A stretch of 32,795 nucleotides of DNA from a virus, in the IMG/VR virus record IMGVR_UViG_3300027714_000064, positions 1 through 32,795 of that record. The stretch is one strand, 5' to 3'. The notes under the pieces are model-generated. The model ran no database searches, was not told the DNA's origin, and saw only the letters and a program-made list of their open reading frames with translations. Numbering within the stretch: position 1 is the stretch's first letter; every line of letters begins with the position of its first letter. The translations under genes and the position numbers were made by a program. Below, in pieces: positions 1-9,828 of the stretch.

Positions 1-3000
1 AGCATCAATGGTTCCTTCTTCAGCTATTACAACAGAAGTTACACCGTCAATAGTACCTCCATTTATATCAAAGGCGTTTCCTTCTATTTCAACTCCATTA
101 CCAGCTGTTAGTTTACCTGTTAAATTAAAAGCGGCAATGTTAGTTGCTGTTAGTGTGGCTCCAGCAAAAGTAAGATCAGCATCATCTACTAGTAAGCCGG
201 CAGTTCCTGCAAAAGCCACTCTACCAGCTGTTAGGTCGTTTGCTCTTATCGATTGACCTTGTATTAGTGCACTTGAACTTATATTACCTGAGGCTGTTAC
301 GTGAGTTGAAATTGTTGCTCCTAAAGCAATAGTATTTGTTGCAGCTTCTGTTAATGTTATAAGATCAGCACCTCCTGCAGATAAAGTTATGGTATCTGTA
401 CCGAATGCTATTTTAGTATCTGTATCACCGTCATGAACTATATTATCGCAAAAAATTGATTCTATATTTGTAATATCAGTTGCATCATCACCAATTATAT
501 TACCATTTGCAGTTATATTACCTGCTACAGTAATATTTCCGTTTGCAAAAGCTACATTACCTGATGCATCTATTTCAATATCACTCGTAGTACCGAACGA
601 AGCTGCTGAATTTATGCAGAATCTATCTTGAGAATCATCAATACCCATTATAAATGGTGCAGTTGAGTGTCGGAATGATATTGGCCTGTCATAACCATCC
701 TCTGCTGTTTCACCTATAAATAATGTATTGTTACGGTATGTATTTATTGATCCGGAGTGTATCATTTGACCATTAGGTTTTAGCTCTATACGAGTTACTG
801 CTCCAGTTGATTTACCAGTTGAAGTTCGAATCTGTAGCTGGCCGATTGCTCCTGTATCATCTGCATCAGTAATTTGAGTTCTTATAGCTGCTAGCTCTCC
901 GGAACGCCTTCTATCTAATGCATCATCACTTGAACCTGCAGCTGAACCGGAGGATATTAACCATCTAACTGACCCAACTATATCCCCAATTTGACCTGCA
1001 CCTACTCCAAACTCTCCTGTCTTTTCTAGAAAGTGTAGAAGTTCAGCTTTCGCTTCTATTCTTAAATTATCAAAAAAATCATCTCTTGCTGCTTGATTAG
1101 CATCTGCAGCTATTGCACCGTCTCCAAATACTGCACGAATAGCTGCTGCAGTTACTGTCGATTTACCTCCAGCTGTATACGAAAGTATTACCTCACTACC
1201 AGTAGCTGAAAATGCAGAATCTTTATTGAATGATTCTACATTACCTTCAGAATTAATTTTTAATCCAATTAAGTTTTCCCTTCTTCGAAAAATATGCTCA
1301 TCAGCTGCTACTTCAAACTGTGCTTGTGGATCAGTTGTACCGATACCAACTTTACCGGAAGTCGATCCAGAAAAGTATATCGAAGCTCCTTTAGAACCTG
1401 ACATAACAAAGGATGTACCATCATCACCTTTTAAATTGAACATTCTAACTGTAGCTGATGCAGTATTAAATGAACCTACTGATGCTGTTACTGAAGATGT
1501 ATAGAATGATATGCTACCAGATGATATCATTATCCCAGGTGAGCCTACAAATGTTGCTTTATTCAGCTCTACTGCACCACGTTTCTTTCCACCACCGTCA
1601 GTAACAGGTAAGTCGTCAATCATAATCGTGTACGTATTATTTTCAACATTTATTACCTGTCGTATAGTTCCTTGAACCACTCGACCCTCTACGTCATTAT
1701 TATCTCCTTCTGAACCTGCACCCTTTTCCCAAAATAATACTTCAGATGAAGCTTTAGCTGATGGTGGTCTATTCATTGCTATAGGGCTTTGACCAGCTGC
1801 ATTTGATATAGTAACTGCTGGTTTAAATGTTACCCCTTCTGTTCCTCCTACTACTGTAATCTGTTTAGCTATTATTGTACCGCTTGAGCTTATATTACCT
1901 GAGGCTGTAATATGATGAGATGCTATAATATTACTTGCACTTATATAATTACCACTAAGAGGGTGTGCGTTATTTATTGAATTACTAACCCAGATATTTT
2001 TAGAGGCAGTTACACTACCTGAACCGTGTATGTAAACACTCTGACCAACTTTCATTATATCAGTAGCTGGATTGTATGTAAAGTTCGGAGAAGTTTTTAA
2101 CTGTTGAGCTCCTGTTTCACCATCTAGAAACGCTACAAAATGTTGTGCATTACCTTTATCTGATTCTACATTAATTACTAAATCATCACCAACATCTGCT
2201 AAACCTGTACCAGCAAAGTCTGCCGGCTCTATATTGAATGTAATAGTACTATTAGCTGATTGATTAGTTGTAAATGAACCTCCAGTCTTTAACCCATCAC
2301 CTGCAGTTAATGTAATTGTTTTATTATTAGCTGAGGTTCCACCCCCACCTCCACCTCCACCGTAACTCCCGGTGTAGTAGAATTGTCCTGAACCTGTATC
2401 GACTAGAACTGTTAGGTATGGTTGCCCAGCTGCGTTGGATGTACTTGCAAATAAATTACCACTTGCACTTATATTACCACCTGCACTTATATTAGTTGAT
2501 GCTGTAACATTACCAGTAAAACTAAGTCCCCTTCTATCACCTGCATTTATTTTGAATGCTGTAACTGTACCACTAGCACTAATTGCTGAAGCAGTTACTG
2601 CACTAGTAGCATCACCTAACAACACACCTTTATCAGCGTGAATATGCATGTAACCTACGCCAGATGATCGTATATATGAATCTGTATCTCTAAAATTTAT
2701 CTGATGTGTAGCATTAACTGTCCAGCTAGAGTTAAGATTAGCACCATCAAGAGTTATACCTAATGTTGCATTGATATCAACTGCAGGCGCAGTTAAATCA
2801 ATTGTACCATCTGCATCAAGGTCAAGTTGCCCATCTGCAGATGACCCTATCTTTATGTCAGTATCTCTAAAATTAAGACGTTTGTCAGTACCAATTAACC
2901 AGTCAGATTTAAGGTCAGCACCATCTAGATATAATCCATCTGATGCATCAATATCAACTTTAGGTGAAGTTATTTCAAGTTCAGCATCCGCATCTATATC

Positions 3001-5655
3001 TAATTGACCATCAGTTGATGATAATATACTGAGACCCTGATCTCTAAAGTTAATAGGTTTATTTCCATTAAAATGAACTCCATTGGTAGCAGACATTGAT
3101 ATAGCTGCTCCTACTATACTAAGGGCATTTCCATCACCTTTTATATGTTCATCACCTTTATCAAAGAAATATAAATTTCTATCACCATCGTCTAATAGAA
3201 TTACTGGATCACCTACACCGTTAGCTAGAGTTGCTACTCCAGCTGCGTCACTTTTTATTATTATAGCTGGTGTTGTTGTTCCAGGTTGATCGACTCGTAT
3301 ATCACCACTCTGAGTAACATGGCCTTCTAGGATAGTAAATACCTTATCACCCTCAGGTCGTTTTATAGTATAATTGTTTGTTATATTTTGTATAAGAGAT
3401 GAGGTGATAAAAACACTACCAGTAGTAAAGTGTTTATCTGTTACATCATTACCAAATATTGTATCACCCTCTTGGAATATAATAGAGCTTGATACAATAT
3501 TTGTATGAAATGCATTTGCAAATATACTCTGCGATACATGTAAGTTACCAGAAATGTGAAAGTGTTTAGATGAAGTAATTGCTGTATTACCGTGATATAT
3601 AGGATTTAAGACTGTGGTAAGAGGTTGACCAGCTAAGAATGCACTTGGATCATTACCAGCAAATTGTGCATTAGTAAAAGTTGATACTTTATTTGCACTC
3701 CCGTTTTTATTTTTATACCTTAACTCAAATGAATACTGATCGTTATGTTTAGTAATAGCAGGCATTGGTATTAATGCGCGCATAGTATGAGGTGTTAATC
3801 CGGTAGTTGCTGGTGCTCCTGGTGCGGAATTAAGCTTATAATTAGCGATAGTCCATGTACCTGTCCGTACAACAAACAGCACTTTAACTATACCAGTCAA
3901 TTTATTTCTAAACTCAAAACTATTTCCAAAAAACTTCTCACCTGCTGGATTTGTACTAGTATTCTCTATACACCCAACATACATACCTAAATTCTTCTCA
4001 TCAGCTGATTGTAGATTAGATGGTTCAACTAGAGAACCAGAAACATAAATATCTATTTTAGCTCTAGGATTACCTGGTGCGAGTACGTCAGAGTACGCAT
4101 CAAACTCAACAAAGTAGTTAGAACCGGCTCCGAGAAAAGTAGCTTGACTATCTTTTTGAGTGAAAACTACATACGAATCACGATTAATTTGTGTATTACT
4201 GTCACCACCTGGTATCTTTGCTGCATTTAATATATGAATATTTTTATGCTCAATTGGGCCTAGTGCAGTTGACTGGTTGCTAGAAGCTTGCCAATAATTT
4301 GTAATAGTTCCAATATTAGAAAATATACCAATATCAGTAAATTCTTTATTGTTACCTTTTTCAGTAGTTTTCGAATCATCTAAAGCTAAATTTGAAGGTT
4401 CTATTGGAAACTCAGTCAACTTAGTTATAGGTCCTTCTAATCTATTACTTTTTACAAACACCTCTACATCAGTAGCTACACCACATATCGGTTTTAGTCC
4501 TGATATTTGTATGTCTGCGTATGATGTATGTTGCTCTACCGTCTTTGCTACCTGTGTCATAGTGGTAGTGTCAGCTCCTGGCTCTGTATATGATATAGAT
4601 GCGGATGTCTCATTCCAATTTACTTGAGCTCCTAACTTTGCATCGAAGAATCTTGCTGCATAATCTACTCGATCTCCACCTCCTGGATTCACTTTAATTA
4701 TATATGCTGGAGTAACTTCAGCTTCTGTTGGAGATATAACTGCACTTATAGTTGCATAAAACGCTGGAGCTCTATAATGATTAGGATTTGGTGAAGGTAA
4801 AGGGCTACTTATATGATTTAACCCTCCTGACACATAAACATACCCACCTACCATACTTGAAGAAAATCTCAAATCCCCTGTATATACACTTAACTTACCT
4901 GACCCACCTGTTAGTGTAGGTGGCCAACCACTTTGAGTATCCGGTGTTGGTTCTTGTAATTTATCGTAATAGAATTTACCTGATTTACTTCCAGTGTCTT
5001 GAGAATTGTATGTTGGTGAATACGAACCTGATACTGTGTATGGTGTACCTGGAGCTCCAGGATTTATACTATATACATCTTCATATGTTTGATATTGCCA
5101 GGGTATCTTAGTTTCTGATACACTAATTTGAGGAGCTGTATCATAAATAATAGTTCCTGAAACATCATCTGTTATTATAGGTGTAACACAACTCCAGCGT
5201 ACATTCGATCTATCTTGACAATCCTCTGGAAGGGGACATCCACACTCATCTATTATGGCTTCTCCTACTAGTGTAATAGCTCCGTTTCCGGGGACATTAC
5301 TATCACTTATAAAAATGCACATCCTGATCGACTGTGTGCCTTCCCGTTTAGGTAAAATCTCATAAGATAATGGGTTACCATTACCATCTATAGCTTCAAA
5401 CGAAATAGGTGAATCTATCTTAAATCGATTCCTTGGTGGAGCAAATTCAAAAATATTACCCCCCAATTTTAATTGAGCTGGTCTGGCTATAATATTAAAG
5501 TAGTATAGACTGTAATCGGATCTATCCTCTATACATACATCTACTTTTAACAGATTTTTTCTCGAGGGAGAAGTATCTAGTCTAGTTACTACACCTGGGT
5601 AGCTGGTATTACCTGAACTGCCGTTAGTGCGCTTTATTTGGTCTGAATATGTCAT
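1..5655 (-). CDS. Giant tail fibre / adhesin, 3' end outside window
   Basis: The frame is open from an ATG at 5655 to the window edge, giving at least 1885 residues. Residues 1-150 look like a globular, cysteine-containing head that probably attaches to the baseplate or tail. The middle carries beta-rich modules. From about residue 760 on there are fibre-type repeats (GNISASGN, SGNISSSGTI, VTASGNISS), three copies of a 59-residue repeat (about residues 865-1000), a run of eight glycines near residue 1100 and a VGIGTTDP motif near residue 1433. GIGTT-type motifs and short SASGNI repeats are familiar from receptor-binding fibres of marine phages, which form trimeric beta structures. No chaperone or peptidase domain is visible, but the C-terminus is missing. 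It follows the DNA cassette, separated by 46 bases with an octamer promoter candidate. Fibre identity is well supported; receptor and position in the tail are unknown. Confidence 0.85.
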   Translation of the reverse strand, partial: MTYSDQIKRTNGSSGNTSYPGVVTRLDTSPSRKNLLKVDVCIEDRSDYSLYYFNIIARPAQLKLGGNIFEFAPPRNRFKIDSPISFEAIDGNGNPLSYEILPKREGTQSIRMCIFISDSNVPGNGAITLVGEAIIDECGCPLPEDCQDRSNVRWSCVTPIITDDVSGTIIYDTAPQISVSETKIPWQYQTYEDVYSINPGAPGTPYTVSGSYSPTYNSQDTGSKSGKFYYDKLQEPTPDTQSGWPPTLTGGSGKLSVYTGDLRFSSSMVGGYVYVSGGLNHISSPLPSPNPNHYRAPAFYATISAVISPTEAEVTPAYIIKVNPGGGDRVDYAARFFDAKLGAQVNWNETSASISYTEPGADTTTMTQVAKTVEQHTSYADIQISGLKPICGVATDVEVFVKSNRLEGPITKLTEFPIEPSNLALDDSKTTEKGNNKEFTDIGIFSNIGTITNYWQASSNQSTALGPIEHKNIHILNAAKIPGGDSNTQINRDSYVVFTQKDSQATFLGAGSNYFVEFDAYSDVLAPGNPRAKIDIYVSGSLVEPSNLQSADEKNLGMYVGCIENTSTNPAGEKFFGNSFEFRNKLTGIVKVLFVVRTGTWTIANYKLNSAPGAPATTGLTPHTMRALIPMPAITKHNDQYSFELRYKNKNGSANKVSTFTNAQFAGNDPSAFLAGQPLTTVLNPIYHGNTAITSSKHFHISGNLHVSQSIFANAFHTNIVSSSIIFQEGDTIFGNDVTDKHFTTGSVFITSSLIQNITNNYTIKRPEGDKVFTILEGHVTQSGDIRVDQPGTTTPAIIIKSDAAGVATLANGVGDPVILLDDGDRNLYFFDKGDEHIKGDGNALSIVGAAISMSATNGVHFNGNKPINFRDQGLSILSSTDGQLDIDADAELEITSPKVDIDASDGLYLDGADLKSDWLIGTDKRLNFRDTDIKIGSSADGQLDLDADGTIDLTAPAVDINATLGITLDGANLNSSWTVNATHQINFRDTDSYIRSSGVGYMHIHADKGVLLGDATSAVTASAISASGTVTAFKINAGDRRGLSFTGNVTASTNISAGGNISASGNLFASTSNAAGQPYLTVLVDTGSGQFYYTGSYGGGGGGGGTSANNKTITLTAGDGLKTGGSFTTNQSANSTITFNIEPADFAGTGLADVGDDLVINVESDKGNAQHFVAFLDGETGAQQLKTSPNFTYNPATDIMKVGQSVYIHGSGSVTASKNIWVSNSINNAHPLSGNYISASNIIASHHITASGNISSSGTIIAKQITVVGGTEGVTFKPAVTISNAAGQSPIAMNRPPSAKASSEVLFWEKGAGSEGDNNDVEGRVVQGTIRQVINVENNTYTIMIDDLPVTDGGGKKRGAVELNKATFVGSPGIMISSGSISFYTSSVTASVGSFNTASATVRMFNLKGDDGTSFVMSGSKGASIYFSGSTSGKVGIGTTDPQAQFEVAADEHIFRRRENLIGLKINSEGNVESFNKDSAFSATGSEVILSYTAGGKSTVTAAAIRAVFGDGAIAADANQAARDDFFDNLRIEAKAELLHFLEKTGEFGVGAGQIGDIVGSVRWLISSGSAAGSSDDALDRRRSGELAAIRTQITDADDTGAIGQLQIRTSTGKSTGAVTRIELKPNGQMIHSGSINTYRNNTLFIGETAEDGYDRPISFRHSTAPFIMGIDDSQDRFCINSAASFGTTSDIEIDASGNVAFANGNITVAGNITANGNIIGDDATDITNIESIFCDNIVHDGDTDTKIAFGTDTITLSAGGADLITLTEAATNTIALGATISTHVTASGNISSSALIQGQSIRANDLTAGRVAFAGTAGLLVDDADLTFAGATLTATNIAAFNLTGKLTAGNGVEIEGNAFDINGGTIDGVTSVVIAEEGTIDA
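2640..3060 (-). repeat. Tandem 59-residue repeat inside the tail fibre
   Basis: Three units are spaced exactly 177 bases apart, with the plus-strand anchor atctctaaa at 2686, 2863 and 3040. Each unit reads roughly INFRDxxxxIxSSxDGQLDxDAD, then xxxVDIxAxxGxxLDGAxLxSxW. The first two in protein order are well conserved; the third decays after the HADKG segment. The repeat is probably a shaft module of a beta-helical or triple-beta fibre. Confidence 0.85.
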
Positions 5656-5679
5656 GATTTATGTCTATAATTTTCCTTA

Positions 5680-5687
5680 TATAAATA
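5680..5687 (-). promoter_or_regulatory. Octamer promoter candidate before the tail fibre
   Basis: The sense strand reads TATTTATA, ending 24 bases before the fibre ATG, in the only non-coding space between the fibre and the gene before it. It lies within a small inverted repeat, CTTAT-4-ATAAG. A sequence AAGGAAAA follows and may serve as a ribosome site. The same octamer recurs in five other gaps. Activity is inferred only. Confidence 0.4.
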
Positions 5688-5701
5688 AGTATGACAAAAG
5701 A

Positions 5702-8700
5702 TTATTCGTGGGTAATTTTCGAGAAACCTGCCACCTTTTTTATATCAATTAGATTATCTACTACATCTCTTACTGAATCTAAGTGACTTATAATTAAAAG
5801 TAGATCAAATTGAGATTTTAAAAAGGTAAATAACATAAATAATGAGTTAAGGTTTTCGGAGTCTAAGTTACCTAGCCCTTCATCTATAGCTAAGAAATTC
5901 GGTCTCGGAAGGTTTGATACATTAACTAGAGCTGTTCTAATTGCTAGTGAAGATATAAACTTCTCCATACCTGATGTTAACTCTAGAGGCCAGGTCTTCT
6001 CTTCACTATATACAATATATGTGTTAATATTTTTTCCATCTAACTGAAACATAATCTTAAAGTCAACTATTTGAGCTAGTATATCGTTAACTTCCTCTTC
6101 TATAATCGGTATTACCTTTGTTATTAATTCATAGGGGACACCGTCTCTCTGAATGGCATCTATGTAGTATTCGTATGCTTTAAACTTTTGCTCAAGTTCT
6201 TCTGCTTTTTTAATAGAATAAGTAATACTATTTTTAGTAGATAGAGCAACTTCTATTGCTCCATGAAGTGTCATAAACTCGTCGTCTATACTAACTTTGA
6301 AATCAACTAGTTCATCACTCCTGCCACTCAATTCACTGATCTGCTCGTTAGTTTTACTATTGTGAATAATAGCTTTCTTATTTCCGTGATATTGCTCCAT
6401 CTCAAGCTCTACCTGAGACTGCAGCTGTTTTATTTTATCACGTTTTTCTTTAGCTCTATAGTAAGCTATCCTACCAACGTTTCGTTCACGCTCTATAGTT
6501 GTAAGTAAATTATTTATTTTAATAATTTTAGTGTAATCTTCTTCAATACCAATATTATTAGATATATACCATTCACACTCATTTATCTTCTGAATTACTG
6601 TATCTGCTTTTATTTTATCTTGCTCTAGACTAATTCTAGTATCTTCTTGTATCTTTATAGATGCACTTTCACGTTCCTTACAAAAATTACAGCTAGGGTC
6701 AAATTTGTTGTCATTAGCTTCAAGCTTCTCTAATTTATACTTTACGTCGACTTTGATACGGTCTCGCTCTGCCTTTAACTCTTTAACTACTTCACGATTA
6801 CTAGTTAGTATCTTGAAAATACCTTCAACTTCAGAGATATTATACTGCTCAAGTATAGTATTTGCTTTCCGTATCTTCTCTTTATTCTCTATCGCAATAG
6901 CTTCATCAGAATGTAACCTGTTAGTTATTTCTTCTACTTGTGTATTATAACGTGCATGCTCAATTTTCATAGAGTCAAGATCCTCGTTAACCGACTCTAT
7001 CTTTATCACTTTAGATTGCAGAGTTGCAATACGTTTATCTAAAGTAGTTATCTTACCTGCTAATGAACTAGAGGATTTTTTTACCTCTTGTTTACGCTCA
7101 CGTTTTATTTCTAGCTCTGTTTCAGCATCTGCTAGCTGCTGTGTGAAATCTGTTTTCTTAAAATCTTTTAATAGCGCGCTTACATCCTTTATTTCATCTA
7201 AAGCTGCTCTATATAATTCATCAAATACTTTAATATCTAAAAATTGAGCAAGTAAATCTTTCCTCTCAAACTGAGACATATCTATAAAACCTGTGTTATT
7301 ATTCTGTACGGATAGTGCAGTTAAAATAAAGTCTTCAAAATGACCAACGTACGAACTAATATTCTTATTAGTATCATATCTTGCTTCACCGTTTAGTGAT
7401 ACCTCGTTACCCTGTTCGTCTAGAGTCCAAAAATTAACTTTAACTGAATATTTACCTTCTTTCCAACCCTTAAGTCCTTTACTACCATTACGCTCAATAA
7501 AATAGTCTTGACCATCAATTTTAAAATGTAGTTTACAGTGAAACGTATTTTTTTCACTATTCATAACATCCCTAGCTTGTGATGATCTACTACACTTATC
7601 AAATAGGCAATAAGTAATTGCATCTAGCAATGCACTTTTTCCAGCTGCGTTAGGGGCAAATAACCCGTAAGCTCCTTTCATATTAGAGAAGTTTATTGAA
7701 TTATCTGCACCATAACTAAACATATTACTAAACTCGAAGTTCATAGGCTTCCATGTAAGGTTTCTAAAACCATCTATTTGAGCTATATTACTGTTTAGAT
7801 CTTTATTAATTTTCTTTATAGTTTTAACTACGTCATCCTCTAGAACAAAGTTGCGTTCAAGGTAATCTACTATAAGTCTATTTTGATAATTTGGATCTCT
7901 TACGTCACCTATACCTGCATCCTTAGCATTTCTATCACCACTACGTTGATCTGATAATCTATCAGTTCTAATAATAGCTACGTCTTTTAATTTAGAGGTT
8001 TTTCGTATCTCTGTAAGAATAGTTTTTAGTTGTGACTCTTCTGTCTTACAAACTTTAATCCGTAACCTAGGATATTTAGGCATCAGTATTTCATTTTTAA
8101 TCTTACCGTTTTCTATCTCTAAAGTTACGTATGCATAATCGTTTTCAATAATCCTGTACTCAGGTTTACGTTTAGGAGCATCCCATTTAATGTATCCATG
8201 ATTAGTAGCGTGTTCACCCCAGTTCTGACATACCAGAGAACCTGCGTACGCAATTGTTTTAGCTTTGTTAAGGTATTGTTGCTTATGTATATCACCCAAC
8301 AGCACCATGTCGTATCCAGTAAATATATCTGTGGTTACTTCACCAGGTAGTTTAAATCCAACATCAGTTGTTGCACTCTCTACTGAGCCATGGTATAGAG
8401 CTATTTTTGTTTTATCAGTTTTAATGTTTTTAGATAATATATAATCTTCAGGATCATTAAATACCGACATTACATTAAATACACAATCTGCTATTTCATA
8501 TAAGCCATTATCCTTTAGGTAATAGAAATTATCTAGCTGTAAGGAGTCAACTATAGGTGATAGTGCATCCAATCTACTTTTATTGTTTAAATTACAATCA
8601 TGATTACCGGCAATAAGAATAGTAGGAGCTATATTACTTAATTTAGTAAATAGGTCAGAAGTCATCTCGATAAGTTCAGGGCTCATTTCAGTTTTAGCGT

Positions 8701-8878
8701 GTGCAATGTCACCTGCTAAATATATTAAAGAGTTTGCTGGTAGGTTATCTTTTAAGTCTTTATATAACTTTCTGAATACTTGCTTGTACTCTTTGTGCCG
8801 TCTTAAATTTCTTATATGTACATCTGCGATATGAGCTATGCACTCAATCTTTTCAAAACCAATATCTATTTTGTTCAA
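5702..8878 (-). CDS. Fused SbcD-SbcC (Mre11-Rad50-like) recombination nuclease
   Basis: One 1058-residue chain carries both halves of the Mre11-Rad50 complex, which T4 encodes separately as gp47 and gp46. The N-terminal third is a metallophosphoesterase nuclease: D19-x-H21, GD at 56-57, GNHD at 91-94, H163 and GDIH at 195-198. Residues about 385-560 form the first ATPase lobe with a Walker A-like APNAAGKS (K414). A long coiled coil follows, with a zinc hook CNFC (C730, C733) at its tip. The second lobe has the signature LTSGMEKF near 966 and Walker B LAIDEGLG near 995. The likely role is ATP-driven end resection for recombination-dependent replication. The start is TTG: it overlaps the primase stop (TTGA), has AAGGAG eight bases upstream, and the first in-frame methionine (M65) would remove the D19-H21 metal site. 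Confidence 0.93.
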   Translation of the reverse strand: MNKIDIGFEKIECIAHIADVHIRNLRRHKEYKQVFRKLYKDLKDNLPANSLIYLAGDIAHAKTEMSPELIEMTSDLFTKLSNIAPTILIAGNHDCNLNNKSRLDALSPIVDSLQLDNFYYLKDNGLYEIADCVFNVMSVFNDPEDYILSKNIKTDKTKIALYHGSVESATTDVGFKLPGEVTTDIFTGYDMVLLGDIHKQQYLNKAKTIAYAGSLVCQNWGEHATNHGYIKWDAPKRKPEYRIIENDYAYVTLEIENGKIKNEILMPKYPRLRIKVCKTEESQLKTILTEIRKTSKLKDVAIIRTDRLSDQRSGDRNAKDAGIGDVRDPNYQNRLIVDYLERNFVLEDDVVKTIKKINKDLNSNIAQIDGFRNLTWKPMNFEFSNMFSYGADNSINFSNMKGAYGLFAPNAAGKSALLDAITYCLFDKCSRSSQARDVMNSEKNTFHCKLHFKIDGQDYFIERNGSKGLKGWKEGKYSVKVNFWTLDEQGNEVSLNGEARYDTNKNISSYVGHFEDFILTALSVQNNNTGFIDMSQFERKDLLAQFLDIKVFDELYRAALDEIKDVSALLKDFKKTDFTQQLADAETELEIKRERKQEVKKSSSSLAGKITTLDKRIATLQSKVIKIESVNEDLDSMKIEHARYNTQVEEITNRLHSDEAIAIENKEKIRKANTILEQYNISEVEGIFKILTSNREVVKELKAERDRIKVDVKYKLEKLEANDNKFDPSCNFCKERESASIKIQEDTRISLEQDKIKADTVIQKINECEWYISNNIGIEEDYTKIIKINNLLTTIERERNVGRIAYYRAKEKRDKIKQLQSQVELEMEQYHGNKKAIIHNSKTNEQISELSGRSDELVDFKVSIDDEFMTLHGAIEVALSTKNSITYSIKKAEELEQKFKAYEYYIDAIQRDGVPYELITKVIPIIEEEVNDILAQIVDFKIMFQLDGKNINTYIVYSEEKTWPLELTSGMEKFISSLAIRTALVNVSNLPRPNFLAIDEGLGNLDSENLNSLFMLFTFLKSQFDLLLIISHLDSVRDVVDNLIDIKKVAGFSKITHE

Positions 8879-9795
8879 ATCATTTTCTCCTTAATCTTCA
8901 TTTCCATTAGTTGATAAGATGTTAAATCTTTACTATCTTGTATGATTGTATTAATCTGAGAGAATCCTAGATCACTAGGATCTTTCTCATCTAAATCAAT
9001 TAATGTAACTGACACGCCATTATTTATAAAATATTCACAGCTTTGCAGTGCTTTTGAACGAGCATCTTTATCTAATGCTATATTAATATTCTTGACGTTA
9101 TGTTCAACTACTGCTTTTTTTAATTTTTCTAAAACTATCTTACCGAATAAAGGAATAGCGTTACGCTTTACTGCTAGTGCATCAAACACTCCTTCAACTA
9201 CCGTTATTGGTTGACTCCAATTAATGTATAATTCGAACCCGATAATATCTTTTGAAACTTTAGGATTTTTATGCTTAAATGTAGCATCATGGTAATATGA
9301 TCTACCTGTAAAAAAGTTTAATGTACCATCCTTATCGTAACTCGGTATTATCACCATTTTACTGTATGGACCTGTTTCACAATACCCTATATTATACCTT
9401 AATATATCATCACGAGATATACCGCGATTACGTAGATAACTTAATGCATTCCAGAATTCTGGATTACTGCTCTCAACATTAAGAAAGGATTTAAACTCGA
9501 GTGGTAATGATACATCATCATATGTCTTTTTGGTATTTCTTGAAGGTACGGAATTTGAAAACTCTTGAAGCTTTTCAAAATGCGTCTGTGATGCTTTTAG
9601 CTTTTTAAATAAATGATATAAACTTCTACCCTTCATCCCACAAACCCAGCACTGCCACATCTGCGTGCGAAGATTCACTTGTAATTTTTTCTTTGAATGG
9701 TGACAAAACGAACAATGAAATGCTACCTCATCATTTTGCAATGCTCTACCTCTATTCAATAAAGACTCAAGAAGGATTTGTAGTTTTTTAAGCAT
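8875..9795 (-). CDS. DNA primase, CHC2 zinc finger plus TOPRIM
   Basis: A 306-residue DnaG-type primase that would make RNA primers for lagging-strand synthesis, like T4 gp61. A zinc finger lies near the N-terminus (C28-x2-C31, C49-x2-C52). The TOPRIM core follows, with the metal-binding glutamate in VVEGVFDAL (E201) and the DKD pair at 242-244. No helicase domain is fused, so a separate helicase must lie elsewhere. I start it at the ATG at 9795. The frame extends 11 codons further to a TTG, but that stretch (LLVLFFVYYY) is translated promoter/terminator DNA, and the ATG sits at the same place after CGTATATT as two other genes. It follows endonuclease I and overlaps the SbcD-SbcC gene, forming a replication/recombination cassette. 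Confidence 0.9.
   Translation of the reverse strand: MLKKLQILLESLLNRGRALQNDEVAFHCSFCHHSKKKLQVNLRTQMWQCWVCGMKGRSLYHLFKKLKASQTHFEKLQEFSNSVPSRNTKKTYDDVSLPLEFKSFLNVESSNPEFWNALSYLRNRGISRDDILRYNIGYCETGPYSKMVIIPSYDKDGTLNFFTGRSYYHDATFKHKNPKVSKDIIGFELYINWSQPITVVEGVFDALAVKRNAIPLFGKIVLEKLKKAVVEHNVKNINIALDKDARSKALQSCEYFINNGVSVTLIDLDEKDPSDLGFSQINTIIQDSKDLTSYQLMEMKIKEKMI
8887..8892 (-). promoter_or_regulatory. Ribosome binding site that supports a TTG start
   Basis: AAGGAG lies inside the end of the primase gene, eight bases before the TTG of the SbcD-SbcC fusion. It supports translational coupling and use of a TTG start. A nearer ATG lies in the primase frame and not in the fusion frame. Confidence 0.7.
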
Positions 9796-9800
9796 ATAAT

Positions 9801-9828
9801 AATATACGAAAAATAATACCAATAACAA
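9801..9828 (-). promoter_or_regulatory. CGTATATT promoter candidate before the primase
   Basis: Sense strand: TTGTTA (9828-9823), 16 bases, then TATATT (9806-9801) preceded by CG, with the ATG only five bases after TATATT. The spacing fits a bacterial -35/-10 pair, but transcription would begin at or just past the ATG, giving a leaderless message or a start from a later ATG. The same arrangement occurs at 30642 and 31186. Confidence 0.5.

Noticed and set aside
2640-3060. CRISPR-like array
   Set aside because: The 177-base units are full in-frame protein repeats with diverging copies and no spacer structure.
9796-9828. N-terminal hydrophobic extension of the primase (LLVLFFVYYY)
   Set aside because: It begins with TTG and translates the hairpin, T-run and TATATT. 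The ATG at 9795 matches the position of starts in the two sister units.
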